From NCBI RefSeq assembly GCF_039939195.1, contig NZ_JBDUUH010000009.1, positions 124,001 to 188,000 of the forward strand: a stretch of DNA of 64,000 bases. Direction: 5' to 3'. The stretch comes from Foliimonas ilicis (GTDB lineage Bacteria; Pseudomonadota; Alphaproteobacteria; Rhizobiales; Rhizobiaceae). Positions 1-8,354 of this stretch are shown in pieces; positions within the stretch are counted from its first letter, which is position 1; every line of letters starts with the position of its first letter. The notes beneath the pieces were generated by a model. That model worked only from the letters and a program-made list of their open reading frames with translations, did no database searches and was not told the DNA's origin. A program made the translations under genes and the position numbers.

Positions 1-900
1 CTGGCAAATGGCGCCTACGGCCTGCGTGCGGCATCGACAATGCAGTATCTCAACCGCGCCTATACGCTGATCGACAAGGGCGACTATCTGCCGCCGCGAG
101 GCGACGAAGTCGCGGCGGCGCTCGACGCCGACCCTGCGATCACCCATGTCATCGCTATTCACTGCGAGACCAGCTCCGGCATTCTCAACCCGGTCGCCGA
201 GATTTCCGAAGCGGTCTATTCGCGCGGGCGCAAGCTTCTGGTCGATTCAATGAGCGCCTTTGGCGCGGTTGATCTCAACGTCAACGATATTCGCTACGAG
301 GCGATGGTTTCCTCGGCCAACAAGTGCATCGAGGGTGTGCCGGGTTTCGGCTTCGTCATCGCCAAAAAGACGGAGCTTGAGGCTGCGAAGGGGCGCAGTC
401 ATTCGCTGTCGCTCGACATACATGCGCAATGGGCGACAATGGAAAAGACCGGCCAGTGGCGTTTCACGCCGCCGACGCATGTCGTTGCCGCCTTCCTTGA
501 AGCGTTGAAAATGCATGAGGCCGAGGGTGGCGTTGCGGCGCGCGGTGCGCGCTACATGAAGAACCGTGACGTGATGGTGGCCGGTATGCGCGAACTCGGC
601 TTCGAGACGCTTTTGTCGGACCGATGGTTGTCGCCCATAATCGTCACATTCTTTTGCCCTGCGCATGCGAACTTCAACTTCGATCGCTTCTACGAACTGA
701 TGAAGGACAAGGGGTTCATCATCTATCCAGGCAAGTTGACGGTGGTGGATTCATTCCGCGTCGGCTGCATCGGTCGTATGGACGAACATGTGATGCGCCG
801 CGTGGTGGAAGCCGCTCGTCAGTCGTTGAAAGAACTCAAAGTTCCTGATGCCGCACCGCCGGCAATTGCTATTGCGGAGCGGGCCAAGCTGGCTGCGTGA
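1..900 (+). CDS. phnW: 2-aminoethylphosphonate--pyruvate transaminase, 5'-truncated
   Basis: The reading frame is open from base 1, so the gene starts upstream and 299 C-terminal residues are visible; the family is usually about 370. PhnW is a cytosolic PLP enzyme that moves the amino group of AEP to pyruvate, giving phosphonoacetaldehyde and alanine. Visible family marks are an early NGAYG segment, HCETSSG, the cofactor-binding DSMSAFGA, and SSANKCIEG, whose lysine (codon 322-324) is the expected PLP Schiff-base residue. It is followed by phnA and phnY in the same direction, as expected for AEP degradation through phosphonoacetate. The call is firm; the start cannot be seen. Confidence 0.95.
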   Translation: MANGAYGLRAASTMQYLNRAYTLIDKGDYLPPRGDEVAAALDADPAITHVIAIHCETSSGILNPVAEISEAVYSRGRKLLVDSMSAFGAVDLNVNDIRYEAMVSSANKCIEGVPGFGFVIAKKTELEAAKGRSHSLSLDIHAQWATMEKTGQWRFTPPTHVVAAFLEALKMHEAEGGVAARGARYMKNRDVMVAGMRELGFETLLSDRWLSPIIVTFFCPAHANFNFDRFYELMKDKGFIIYPGKLTVVDSFRVGCIGRMDEHVMRRVVEAARQSLKELKVPDAAPPAIAIAERAKLAA

Positions 901-1029
901 AGCATAGAGAAAACCTATTCGAGAATTCAGAATAACGATTTGGCAAATGGATCATCGTGATTCAAAAATGCGGCCAAAGAAAACCGAAGTGTGGTCCGCG
1001 GACCCGGAACGCTCAAGGCAGGAAATCCG

Positions 1030-2292
1030 ATGAACCAGATGTCCCCTATCAACGTGACCGCAAATGGCCGCACCTACGCATGGCCGCGGGTGCCAGCGAT
1101 TGCAATCTGTCTCGACGGCTGCGAGCCGGCCTATCTGGATGAAGCGATCAAGGCCGGACTGATGCCTGCGCTGGAGCGGATCAAAGCCAAGGGCACAGTG
1201 CGCATGGCGCATTCTGTTATTCCCAGCTTCACCAATCCTAACAATCTGTCGATTGCGACGGGCCGCCCGCCAGCAGTGCACGGCATTTGCGGGAACTATC
1301 TCTACAACCCGGAAACGGGGGAAGAGGTGATGATGAACGATCCCAAATTCCTCCGTGCGCCGACAGTATTTCAGGCATTCTACGATGCTGGCGCTCGCGT
1401 TGCGGTGGTCACTGCCAAGGACAAGCTGCGCTCGCTTCTGGGACACGGGCTGAAGTTCGACGAGGACCGCGCCATCTGCTTCTCATCGGAGAAGTCGGAC
1501 ACGACCACTGTTGCTGAGCATGGTATCGCCAATGCCGCGAAATGGTTGGGCAAGCCCGTGCCGGAAGTCTATTCGGCGGAGCTGTCGGAGTTCGTTTTCG
1601 CTGCTGGCGTCAAGCTGCTGCGCGAATGGCGGCCGGATGTGATGTATCTGACCACGACCGACTACGTTCAGCACAAATATGCGCCGGGCGTAAAAAAGGC
1701 GAACGACTTCTACGAGATGTTCGACAAATATCTTGCCGAACTCGATGAATTAGGCGCCGCAATTGTCGTAACCGCCGACCACGGCATGAAGCCCAAGCAC
1801 AAGGCCGACGGCACGCCGGACGTTGTCTATGCGCAGGACCTGCTGGACGAATGGCTGGGCAAGGACAAGGGACGGGTGATCCTGCCGATCACCGACCCAT
1901 ACGTCGTCCATCATGGCGCGCTTGGCTCGTTTGCCACGGCCTATCTGCCGAAAGACGCGGATCGAGCCGACATCATGGAGCGGCTGAAGAAGATCGACGG
2001 TATCACGTTGGTTTTGGGTCGCGAGGACGCCTGCGCGCGGTTCGAACTTCCGGAGGATCGAATCGGCGACATCGTCATGGTATCTGGCGAGAACAAGACC
2101 ATCGGCACCTCGGAACACCGTCACGATCTGGCTGCGCTCAATGAGCCACTGCGCTCACATGGCGGGCTGACGGAACAGGTAGTGCCGTTCATTGCCAACA
2201 GGGTTCTGCCGGATTTGCCGAATGAACCGACTTTGCGCAATTTCGACGCGTTCTACTATGCGGTGATGGCTGCCGCGCTGCCGTCGAATTGA
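1030..2292 (+). CDS. phnA: Phosphonoacetate hydrolase
   Basis: Hydrolyses phosphonoacetate to acetate and phosphate, the last step of the PhnW-PhnY-PhnA route. The 420-residue protein has the alkaline-phosphatase-superfamily layout. Metal ligands are recognisable as Asp29 (in CLDGCEP), Thr68 (in SFTNPNN), Asp211 and His215 (in TTDYVQHKY), Asp250-His251 (in VTADHGM) and His377 (in SHGGLTEQ). The ATG at 1030 is preferred over an in-frame start at 991: it follows an AGGAAA-like ribosome site and puts the first metal ligand at residue 29. It lies 129 bp after phnW and 10 bp before phnY, so the genes are probably co-transcribed. Confidence 0.95.
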   Translation: MNQMSPINVTANGRTYAWPRVPAIAICLDGCEPAYLDEAIKAGLMPALERIKAKGTVRMAHSVIPSFTNPNNLSIATGRPPAVHGICGNYLYNPETGEEVMMNDPKFLRAPTVFQAFYDAGARVAVVTAKDKLRSLLGHGLKFDEDRAICFSSEKSDTTTVAEHGIANAAKWLGKPVPEVYSAELSEFVFAAGVKLLREWRPDVMYLTTTDYVQHKYAPGVKKANDFYEMFDKYLAELDELGAAIVVTADHGMKPKHKADGTPDVVYAQDLLDEWLGKDKGRVILPITDPYVVHHGALGSFATAYLPKDADRADIMERLKKIDGITLVLGREDACARFELPEDRIGDIVMVSGENKTIGTSEHRHDLAALNEPLRSHGGLTEQVVPFIANRVLPDLPNEPTLRNFDAFYYAVMAAALPSN

Positions 2293-2302
2293 GGCAAAGG
2301 CG

Positions 2303-3757
2303 ATGACCAAACTTGATCCGTCAATTGCAGTTCGCCATGAACCGATGCGCATAGCAGGTAAGAAGGTCGATGCCGACGCTGTGCTTGAAGTTCGTTACCC
2401 TTGGAACGACACGGTGGTTGGCACCGTGCCGGCGGGTAATGCAGAGCACGCCAAAAAAGCGTTCGAAATCGCTGCGAACTATAAATCGAAGCTGACCCGC
2501 TACGATCGTCAGAAAATCCTGCTAAAGACAGCCGAACTCCTGAACGCCCGCAAGGAGGAAATCTCCGATCTGGTGACGCTGGAACTCGGCATTTCCAAGC
2601 AGGATTCACTCTACGAAGTCGGCCGCGCCTTCGACGTTTTCACCCTGTCGGGCCAGATGTGCATTCAGGACGATGGCCAGATTTTTTCTTGCGATCTGAC
2701 CCCGCATGGCAAGCAGCGCAAAATCTTCACAATGCGCGAGCCGCTGAAAGCGATTTCCGCAATCACGCCGTTCAATCATCCTCTCAATATGGTGTCGCAT
2801 AAAATCGCTCCGGCGATTGCCACCAATAATTGCGTCGTCGTTAAGCCGACCGAGCTGACACCAATGACCGCGCTGGTGCTGGCCGACATCCTCTACGAGG
2901 CTGGCCTGCCGCCGGAAATGCTGTCGGTGGTGACGGGTTGGCCGAAGGACATCGGCGACGAGATGATCACCAATCCCAACATCGACCTGATAACGTTCAC
3001 AGGCGGCGTACCGGTTGGCAAACTGATCGCCTCCAAAGCCGGGTACAAACGCCAGGTATTGGAGCTCGGCGGTAACGACCCGCTCATCATCCTGAACGAT
3101 CTTTCCGATGACGATCTGGCAAAAGCGGCCGACCTTGCAGTCGCAGGTGCGACCAAGAATTCGGGGCAGCGCTGCACGGCGGTAAAGCGAATTCTGGTTC
3201 AGGAAAGTGTTGCTGATCGTTTCGTGCCGCTGGTGCTGGAGCGAGCGAAGAAGCTGCGCTTTGGCGACCCGATGGACCGCACTACCGACCTCGGCACGGT
3301 GGTACATGAGCGCGCGGCAAAACTGTTCGAAGACCGTGTTCACATGGCTGCCGAGCAGGGCGCCGACATCCTTTACAATCCCGGCCGTCAAGGCGCGCTT
3401 CTGCCGCCAATCGTGGTGGATCGTGTGCCGCATGGTTCCGAGCTTGTCATGGAGGAAACTTTCGGACCGATCATCCCGATTATCCGTGCTCCCGATGACG
3501 ATGACGCGCTTATCGCCCTGTCGAATTCGACCGCTTTCGGCCTCTCTTCCGGTGTTTGCACCAATGATTTCCGCCGTATGCAGAAATACATTGCGGGCTT
3601 GCAAGTTGGCACTGTCAACATCTGGGAGGTGCCCGGTTACCGCATCGAGATGAGTCCATTCGGCGGCATCAAAGACAGCGGAAACGGCTACAAGGAGGGC
3701 GTTATCGAAGCCATGAAGAGCTTCACGAACGTCAAGACTTTCTCGCTGCCGTGGTGA
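2303..3757 (+). CDS. phnY: Phosphonoacetaldehyde dehydrogenase
   Basis: NAD-dependent aldehyde dehydrogenase of 484 residues that oxidises phosphonoacetaldehyde to phosphonoacetate, the substrate of the neighbouring PhnA. Aldehyde-dehydrogenase landmarks are Asn158 in TPFNHP, the general base Glu254 in LELGGNDP and the nucleophile Cys291 in NSGQRCTAVKR. The Rossmann region TFTGGVPVGK is at about 231-240. The start at 2303 follows a GAGGCAAAGG ribosome site and lies 10 bp after the phnA stop. Assignment to PhnY rather than another aldehyde dehydrogenase rests on the phnW-phnA context. Confidence 0.93.
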   Translation: MTKLDPSIAVRHEPMRIAGKKVDADAVLEVRYPWNDTVVGTVPAGNAEHAKKAFEIAANYKSKLTRYDRQKILLKTAELLNARKEEISDLVTLELGISKQDSLYEVGRAFDVFTLSGQMCIQDDGQIFSCDLTPHGKQRKIFTMREPLKAISAITPFNHPLNMVSHKIAPAIATNNCVVVKPTELTPMTALVLADILYEAGLPPEMLSVVTGWPKDIGDEMITNPNIDLITFTGGVPVGKLIASKAGYKRQVLELGGNDPLIILNDLSDDDLAKAADLAVAGATKNSGQRCTAVKRILVQESVADRFVPLVLERAKKLRFGDPMDRTTDLGTVVHERAAKLFEDRVHMAAEQGADILYNPGRQGALLPPIVVDRVPHGSELVMEETFGPIIPIIRAPDDDDALIALSNSTAFGLSSGVCTNDFRRMQKYIAGLQVGTVNIWEVPGYRIEMSPFGGIKDSGNGYKEGVIEAMKSFTNVKTFSLPW

Positions 3758-3762
3758 TTTGA

Positions 3763-4878
3763 GTGCAGTACGATCTAGCGATTGTCGGCGCTGGCATAAT
3801 TGGTCTCGCGCATGCGCTTGCTGCGGCAAAGCGTGGTCTGCGCATCGTCGTGATCGACCGGGACGCGCAGGCCAATGGCGCATCGATCCGCAATTTCGGC
3901 CTCGTTGTCGTCAGCGGACAGAATTCGGGAGCGGCGCGTCGTCTTGCCGAGCGCTCGCGCGAGGTTTGGCTGGATATTGCCCAGCAGGCAGGCATCGAAG
4001 TCGTGCATAGTGGAATGCTTGTTGCGGCACAGCGGCCTGAAGCCCTAGCCGTGCTTGAAGCTTTCAAGAGCACGGAACAGGGGCGCGAATGCCGGATATT
4101 GTCGCCCGAAGACGTGGGGCAGTTTCAGCCCGAACTCGATCCGTCACGCATCGTCGGTGGGTTGTTCAGTCCCTTTGAACTGAGGGTCGAATCCCGCGAA
4201 GCGATACCGAAGCTGGCAGCCTTTCTGGAAGAAAATTATGGTGTGGCATTCATCCGAGGCGCAGCCGTCAACTCTGTGTCACCCCCATCTGTGAACACAA
4301 GTCGTGGTCGGGTGGACGCTGAGAACGTAATCGTCTGTCCCGGCGACGATCTTGTCAGTCTCTATCCGGAACGGGTTGCCGCTTACGGCGTCAAACGCTG
4401 CAAACTGCAGATGCTGCGGCTGGAAGATCCGGGCTTCAAACTGCACGGAGCCTTGATTTCCGATCTCAGCCTTCTGCGTTATGGCGGTTACGCGGCGTTG
4501 CCTGAAGCTGCTAATTTGGAAATACGGCTGGAAGCGGAACAGCCGATACCGCTTGCCAATGGTGTCCATCTCATCGTCGTGCAGAGTGCTGACGGATCGC
4601 TGGTGGTAGGCGATTCTCATCACTATGCGGCAACTCCCGACCCGTTCGCTGGAGATGATGTCGACGTTATGATGCTTGACGAGTTTGCTGCGATTTTTAA
4701 GCAGGCGGCACCGAAAATTCTGGCGCGCTGGACCGGCACGTACTCTTCGGCTTCAGGGCAGGAATATTTTCGTGATGCTCCGCAAGAGAATGTGCGTCTT
4801 GTCATGGTCACAAGCGGCACAGGCGCGAGTACAGGCTTTGCAATTGGCGAAGAAACCATCACGGAACTATACGGTTGA
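3763..4878 (+). CDS. FAD-dependent oxidoreductase linked to phosphonate catabolism (TIGR03364-like)
   Basis: A 371-residue DAO-family flavoprotein that begins with the dinucleotide-binding motif AIVGAGIIG at residues 6-14 and an acidic strand end (VVIDRD). It has a GTG start 5 bp after the phnY stop, so translational coupling is likely. Proteins of this clade sit beside aminophosphonate genes and are proposed to deaminate AEP-like or N-methylated aminophosphonates to phosphonoacetaldehyde. That would be an oxidase entry to the pathway parallel to PhnW. Family and context are seen; the substrate is inferred. A glycine or sarcosine oxidase-like activity is the main alternative. Confidence 0.8.
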   Translation: MQYDLAIVGAGIIGLAHALAAAKRGLRIVVIDRDAQANGASIRNFGLVVVSGQNSGAARRLAERSREVWLDIAQQAGIEVVHSGMLVAAQRPEALAVLEAFKSTEQGRECRILSPEDVGQFQPELDPSRIVGGLFSPFELRVESREAIPKLAAFLEENYGVAFIRGAAVNSVSPPSVNTSRGRVDAENVIVCPGDDLVSLYPERVAAYGVKRCKLQMLRLEDPGFKLHGALISDLSLLRYGGYAALPEAANLEIRLEAEQPIPLANGVHLIVVQSADGSLVVGDSHHYAATPDPFAGDDVDVMMLDEFAAIFKQAAPKILARWTGTYSSASGQEYFRDAPQENVRLVMVTSGTGASTGFAIGEETITELYG

Positions 4879-5025
4879 ACCAGGAAGAGGTTGGATTGAA
4901 TAATTCAGTTTTTCGAAGGATGCGGCGGTGAATTTGCATTGGGCTCAGACATTTACGTATCGCCGCTTCGTCCTTGGAAAATGGATGTTTCAGCCTAAGT
5001 CTATCTCGGCTTAGCGGGTTTCGCA

Positions 5026-5865
5026 GTGTCAGCAACCGCGCTTTCCATCGTGCTTTTTGCAGCCTTCTTGCACGCAAGCTGGAACGCGCTCGTAAAATCG
5101 GCATCCGACCGCGCGCTGACGCTTGCAGCCGTTTCTGCAATGCATGCGCTGGCAGGCGTCGTTCTGATCGCAATCTCACCCGTACCCGCAATGGCGAGCT
5201 GGCCTTCAATCGCGATCTCCACGATCGTCCACTACGGCTATTACGTGCTGCTCTTTCAGGCTTATCGGCTTGGTGACCTTAGTCAGGTCTATCCGATTTC
5301 GCGAGGCATGGCGCCAGCGCTCGTTGCCCTTGGCACATTGCTGATAATTGGCGAAACGTTATCACCGCTGGGCTGGTCGGGCCTCGCGCTGGTGACTGCT
5401 GGGATCGGGTTGTTGGCGTTGCAACGCGGCGCTGGTCAGGCTGATGGCAAGGCAGTGCTTGTCGCGGCAATGCTTGGGCTTAGCATCGCGGCTTATTCCG
5501 TGGCCGATGGTGTGGGCGTTCGATTGGCGGGTAGCGCTACCGGCTATATGGGTTGGCTCTTCCTGTTCGAATCCCCAGTTGCGTTGGCCATTCTGGCAAG
5601 CCGCCGAAGGTCAGGCACTCCAATCGATTGGAAAATTGTCGGGGTCGGTTTGGCAGGTGGTGTTTTCGCCGTGACTGCTTACGGGCTTGTACTTTACGCG
5701 AAGACTATTGCGCATATCGGGGCGGTATCGGCCGTCAGAGAATCCAGCGTGATTATCGCGGCCCTGATCGGTGTTGTCGTCTTTCGTGAGAGACCGTGGA
5801 TGGGACGAATTCTTGCGGCAGTCATCGTCGCGTTCGGCGTTCTGATACTTGCCGTTTCGGAATAA
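5026..5865 (+). CDS. EamA/DMT family transporter
   Basis: A 279-residue hydrophobic protein with about ten predicted membrane segments, arranged as two EamA-like halves of five. The conserved LSQVYPISRGMAPAL stretch (about residues 85-99) and its counterpart late in the second half, AVRESSVIIAALIG, are typical of the drug/metabolite transporter superfamily. The likely start is GTG at 5026, 147 bp after the oxidoreductase gene; no better ATG exists nearby. Placed between catabolic and ABC-transport genes, it may export or import a phosphonate-pathway metabolite, but nothing in the protein fixes the substrate. Confidence 0.75.
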   Translation: MSATALSIVLFAAFLHASWNALVKSASDRALTLAAVSAMHALAGVVLIAISPVPAMASWPSIAISTIVHYGYYVLLFQAYRLGDLSQVYPISRGMAPALVALGTLLIIGETLSPLGWSGLALVTAGIGLLALQRGAGQADGKAVLVAAMLGLSIAAYSVADGVGVRLAGSATGYMGWLFLFESPVALAILASRRRSGTPIDWKIVGVGLAGGVFAVTAYGLVLYAKTIAHIGAVSAVRESSVIIAALIGVVVFRERPWMGRILAAVIVAFGVLILAVSE

Positions 5866-5960
5866 GTCTCCGCGGCAGTTTTGTCTCAAATGACTGGCTT
5901 TGAGGTCAGTATGACAACCTCATGACTATTATAAACTGAAGCGATAGCTCTATAGGATAA

Positions 5961-5975
5961 ATAGATTTTACTTAT
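5961..5975 (-). promoter_or_regulatory. LysR-type T-N11-A candidate site upstream of the AEP transporter
   Basis: The minus strand reads ATAAGTAAAATCTAT, with T and A 11 bases apart. It lies inside a partly symmetric AT-rich stretch (arms GATAA/TTATC, outer GGAT/ATCC, about 5955-5980). It resembles the 15-mer between oxyR and katA. It sits about 120 bp before the start of the substrate-binding gene, a plausible operator or promoter position. No regulator gene for this operon is in the window, so the binding factor is unknown. Confidence 0.35.
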
Positions 5976-6093
5976 CATCCGTACACCTCCACATTGACCC
6001 ATGGACGATATCGACCGGTGTTAAGACCGGTGATTGCCAAAGAGCGCGAGCGTCTTGATGCATCGAGAACTGTATCAACCGGGGAACCAAATA

Positions 6094-7116
6094 ATGAAAC
6101 GTTTCACATCCATTTGCATGGTCGCCCTAGCGACCGCTTTGTCGACTTCGGCAGCTTACTCTCAAACGAATTTGACCGTTTACACAGCGGTGGAAGCCGT
6201 CGACCTCGATCGATACAAAGCTGCATTCGAAGCGGAAAATCCTGACATCAAGATCAACTGGGTTCGTGATTCAACCGGCGTCATGACCGCCAAGCTGCTG
6301 GCCGAAAAAGACAACCCGCAGGCAGACGTTGTCTGGGGTCTGGCCGCAACCTCGCTGCTTCTGCTCAAGGGCGAAGGCATGCTTGAGCCATATGCGCCAG
6401 CGGGTGTCGAAAAACTCGATCCGAAATTCGTTGATACCTCGACGCCGCCAAGCTGGACTGGAATGGACGCCTATGTTGCGGCGATCTGCTTCAACACCGT
6501 CGAAGCAGAGAAAATTGGCCTTGCCGCGCCGAAAACCTGGAAGGATTTGACCAAGCCCGAATATAAGGGCCACGTCGTCATGCCGAACCCCAACTCCTCC
6601 GGTACAGGTTTCCTCGATGTCTCGGCATGGCTGCAGATGTTCGGCGAGAAGGGTGCGTGGGCGTTTATGGACGGCCTTCACGAAAACATCTCCGCCTACA
6701 CGCATTCGGGCTCCAAGCCCTGCAAGATGGCAGGTGCAGGCGAAACGGTTGTGGGCATATCTTTCGAGTTCCCTGGTTCCAAGGCAAAGTCTGCTGGCGC
6801 GCCGATCGACATCATCTTCCCCGAAGAGGGTTCCGGCTGGGAAGCAGAAGCAACAGCAATCATAGCAGGCACAGCGAACCTCGAAGCGGCCAAGAAGCTG
6901 GTGGACTTTACTGTCTCGAAGGAAGCCAACGAGATGTACAATGTCGGTTATGCGGTCGTCGCATATCCTGGCATAGCCAAGCCGGTCGAGCATTTGCCGG
7001 AAGACGTTGCCTCCAAGATGATCAAGAACGATCTCGAATGGGCCGCCAATAATCGCAAGGCGATCCTGACCGAATGGGCCAAGCGTTACGACGCGAAATC
7101 CGAACCCAAGACTTGA
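6094..7116 (+). CDS. 2-aminoethylphosphonate ABC transporter, periplasmic substrate-binding protein
   Basis: A 340-residue extracellular solute-binding protein of the Fe/phosphonate type (bacterial SBP family 1, PhnS/AepX-like). The ATG at 6094 follows a GGGGAA ribosome site and begins a clean signal peptide (KRF, hydrophobic core, cleavage near STSAAYSQ). The in-frame start at 6034 would put 20 hydrophilic residues before the signal and is less likely. Mature-protein landmarks include TVYTAVE near the N terminus and NPNSSGTGFL mid-protein. It is followed by the ATPase and a fused permease. With phnWAY upstream, the cargo is most likely AEP. Iron(III) is the alternative for this fold but is disfavoured by context. 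Confidence 0.88.
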   Translation: MKRFTSICMVALATALSTSAAYSQTNLTVYTAVEAVDLDRYKAAFEAENPDIKINWVRDSTGVMTAKLLAEKDNPQADVVWGLAATSLLLLKGEGMLEPYAPAGVEKLDPKFVDTSTPPSWTGMDAYVAAICFNTVEAEKIGLAAPKTWKDLTKPEYKGHVVMPNPNSSGTGFLDVSAWLQMFGEKGAWAFMDGLHENISAYTHSGSKPCKMAGAGETVVGISFEFPGSKAKSAGAPIDIIFPEEGSGWEAEATAIIAGTANLEAAKKLVDFTVSKEANEMYNVGYAVVAYPGIAKPVEHLPEDVASKMIKNDLEWAANNRKAILTEWAKRYDAKSEPKT

Positions 7117-7171
7117 TCCAACATCGCAAGGCCGCCAGCAAACTGGCGGCCTGCTTCACAATTTGAACCGG

Positions 7172-8353
7172 ATGGATAACATGCGTCATGAAATCGTGGC
7201 CGGCATTCCGGCGACGCCGACCGGGGTGCGTCCGATGTCTATCGCTCACAAGCCGGCCTATCTTGAGATCGAAAATCTCTGGAAAGCCTTTGGGGATTTC
7301 ACGGCGCTGAAAGATGTTTCTCTCAGCATCAAGGACGGCGAGTTCGTCTGTTTTCTCGGGCCCTCCGGCTGTGGCAAGACCACGCTGCTGCGCGCGATTG
7401 CAGGGCTCGACCTTCAAACGCATGGCACGATAAGGCAGGGTGGCAAGGACATCTCCACTTTGCCGCCTTCGAAACGCGACTATGGCATCGTGTTCCAGTC
7501 TTATGCGCTGTTTCCAAATCTGACAATTGAGAAGAACATCGCTTTCGGTCTTGAAAACGCCAAGCGTCCAAAAGCTGAAATCAATGCGCGTGTAGCGGAA
7601 TTGCTGTCGCTCGTCGGACTGTCCAGTCAGGCGAAAAAATACCCAGCACAGCTATCCGGCGGCCAGCAGCAGCGCATCGCGCTCGCCCGCGCGATAGCGG
7701 TGGCGCCGGGCCTGCTTTTACTCGACGAGCCATTGTCCGCGCTCGACGCAAAGGTGCGGGTGCATCTTCGTCATGAGATCAAGGAATTACAGCGCAAGCT
7801 TGGTGTGACGACAGTCATGGTGACACACGACCAGGAAGAAGCATTGTCGATGGCGGACCGCATCGTGGTTATGAACCACGGCGTGATCGAGCAGATAGGC
7901 ACGCCTACAGAGATTTATCGACATCCGGCAACGCTATTCGTTGCCGACTTTATTGGCGAAACCAACCAGATTTCGGCTAAGGTTCTGGGCGGCAACAAAG
8001 TTGCGCTTGCTGGCACCGAACTGCTTTGCGCGGGGCACGAATTGGCCGATGGTGCGGACGCCGTTGCGGTTATCCGTCCGGTCGATATTATTCCGCATAG
8101 CGTCAGCGCGCGTTCGCCCGGTGCTCAGGACATTGTCGGCACGCCGGAAAATCTGGTCGACGTCACTGTGAACGAGATGGAGTTTCTAGGCGCCTTCTGG
8201 CGTACCCGCCTCGCGTCGCCACGCTTCGGCGAGCGCATCCTGATCGCTGATTTCTCGATCAATGCTGTGCGCCGGCTGGGTCTGGAAGCCGGTGTGGCGA
8301 TGAAGATCGAACTGCCGCGCGAGCGTGTGCTCGTGTTTGAAAAGGCAGCCTGA
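7172..8353 (+). CDS. 2-aminoethylphosphonate ABC transporter ATP-binding protein
   Basis: A cytoplasmic ATPase of the spermidine/iron/AEP import class, 393 residues from this start. Walker A GPSGCGKTT is at 63-71, the Q-loop at FQSYALFPN, the signature LSGGQQQR at 161-168 and Walker B LLLLDEP at 181-187. The H-loop is MVTHDQEEA. A C-terminal TOBE-like regulatory region follows. The ATG at 7172 is one choice. The ATG at 7235 has a GGGGTG ribosome site six bases upstream and gives a 372-residue protein starting MSIAHKPAYLEI, closer to family length, so it may be the true start. The gene ends one base before the permease start at 8355. Confidence 0.9.
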   Translation: MDNMRHEIVAGIPATPTGVRPMSIAHKPAYLEIENLWKAFGDFTALKDVSLSIKDGEFVCFLGPSGCGKTTLLRAIAGLDLQTHGTIRQGGKDISTLPPSKRDYGIVFQSYALFPNLTIEKNIAFGLENAKRPKAEINARVAELLSLVGLSSQAKKYPAQLSGGQQQRIALARAIAVAPGLLLLDEPLSALDAKVRVHLRHEIKELQRKLGVTTVMVTHDQEEALSMADRIVVMNHGVIEQIGTPTEIYRHPATLFVADFIGETNQISAKVLGGNKVALAGTELLCAGHELADGADAVAVIRPVDIIPHSVSARSPGAQDIVGTPENLVDVTVNEMEFLGAFWRTRLASPRFGERILIADFSINAVRRLGLEAGVAMKIELPRERVLVFEKAA

Positions 8354-8354
8354 T

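Noticed and set aside
2606..3883. 425-residue open frame on the minus strand
   Set aside because: Antisense to phnY with His/Arg-rich random composition.
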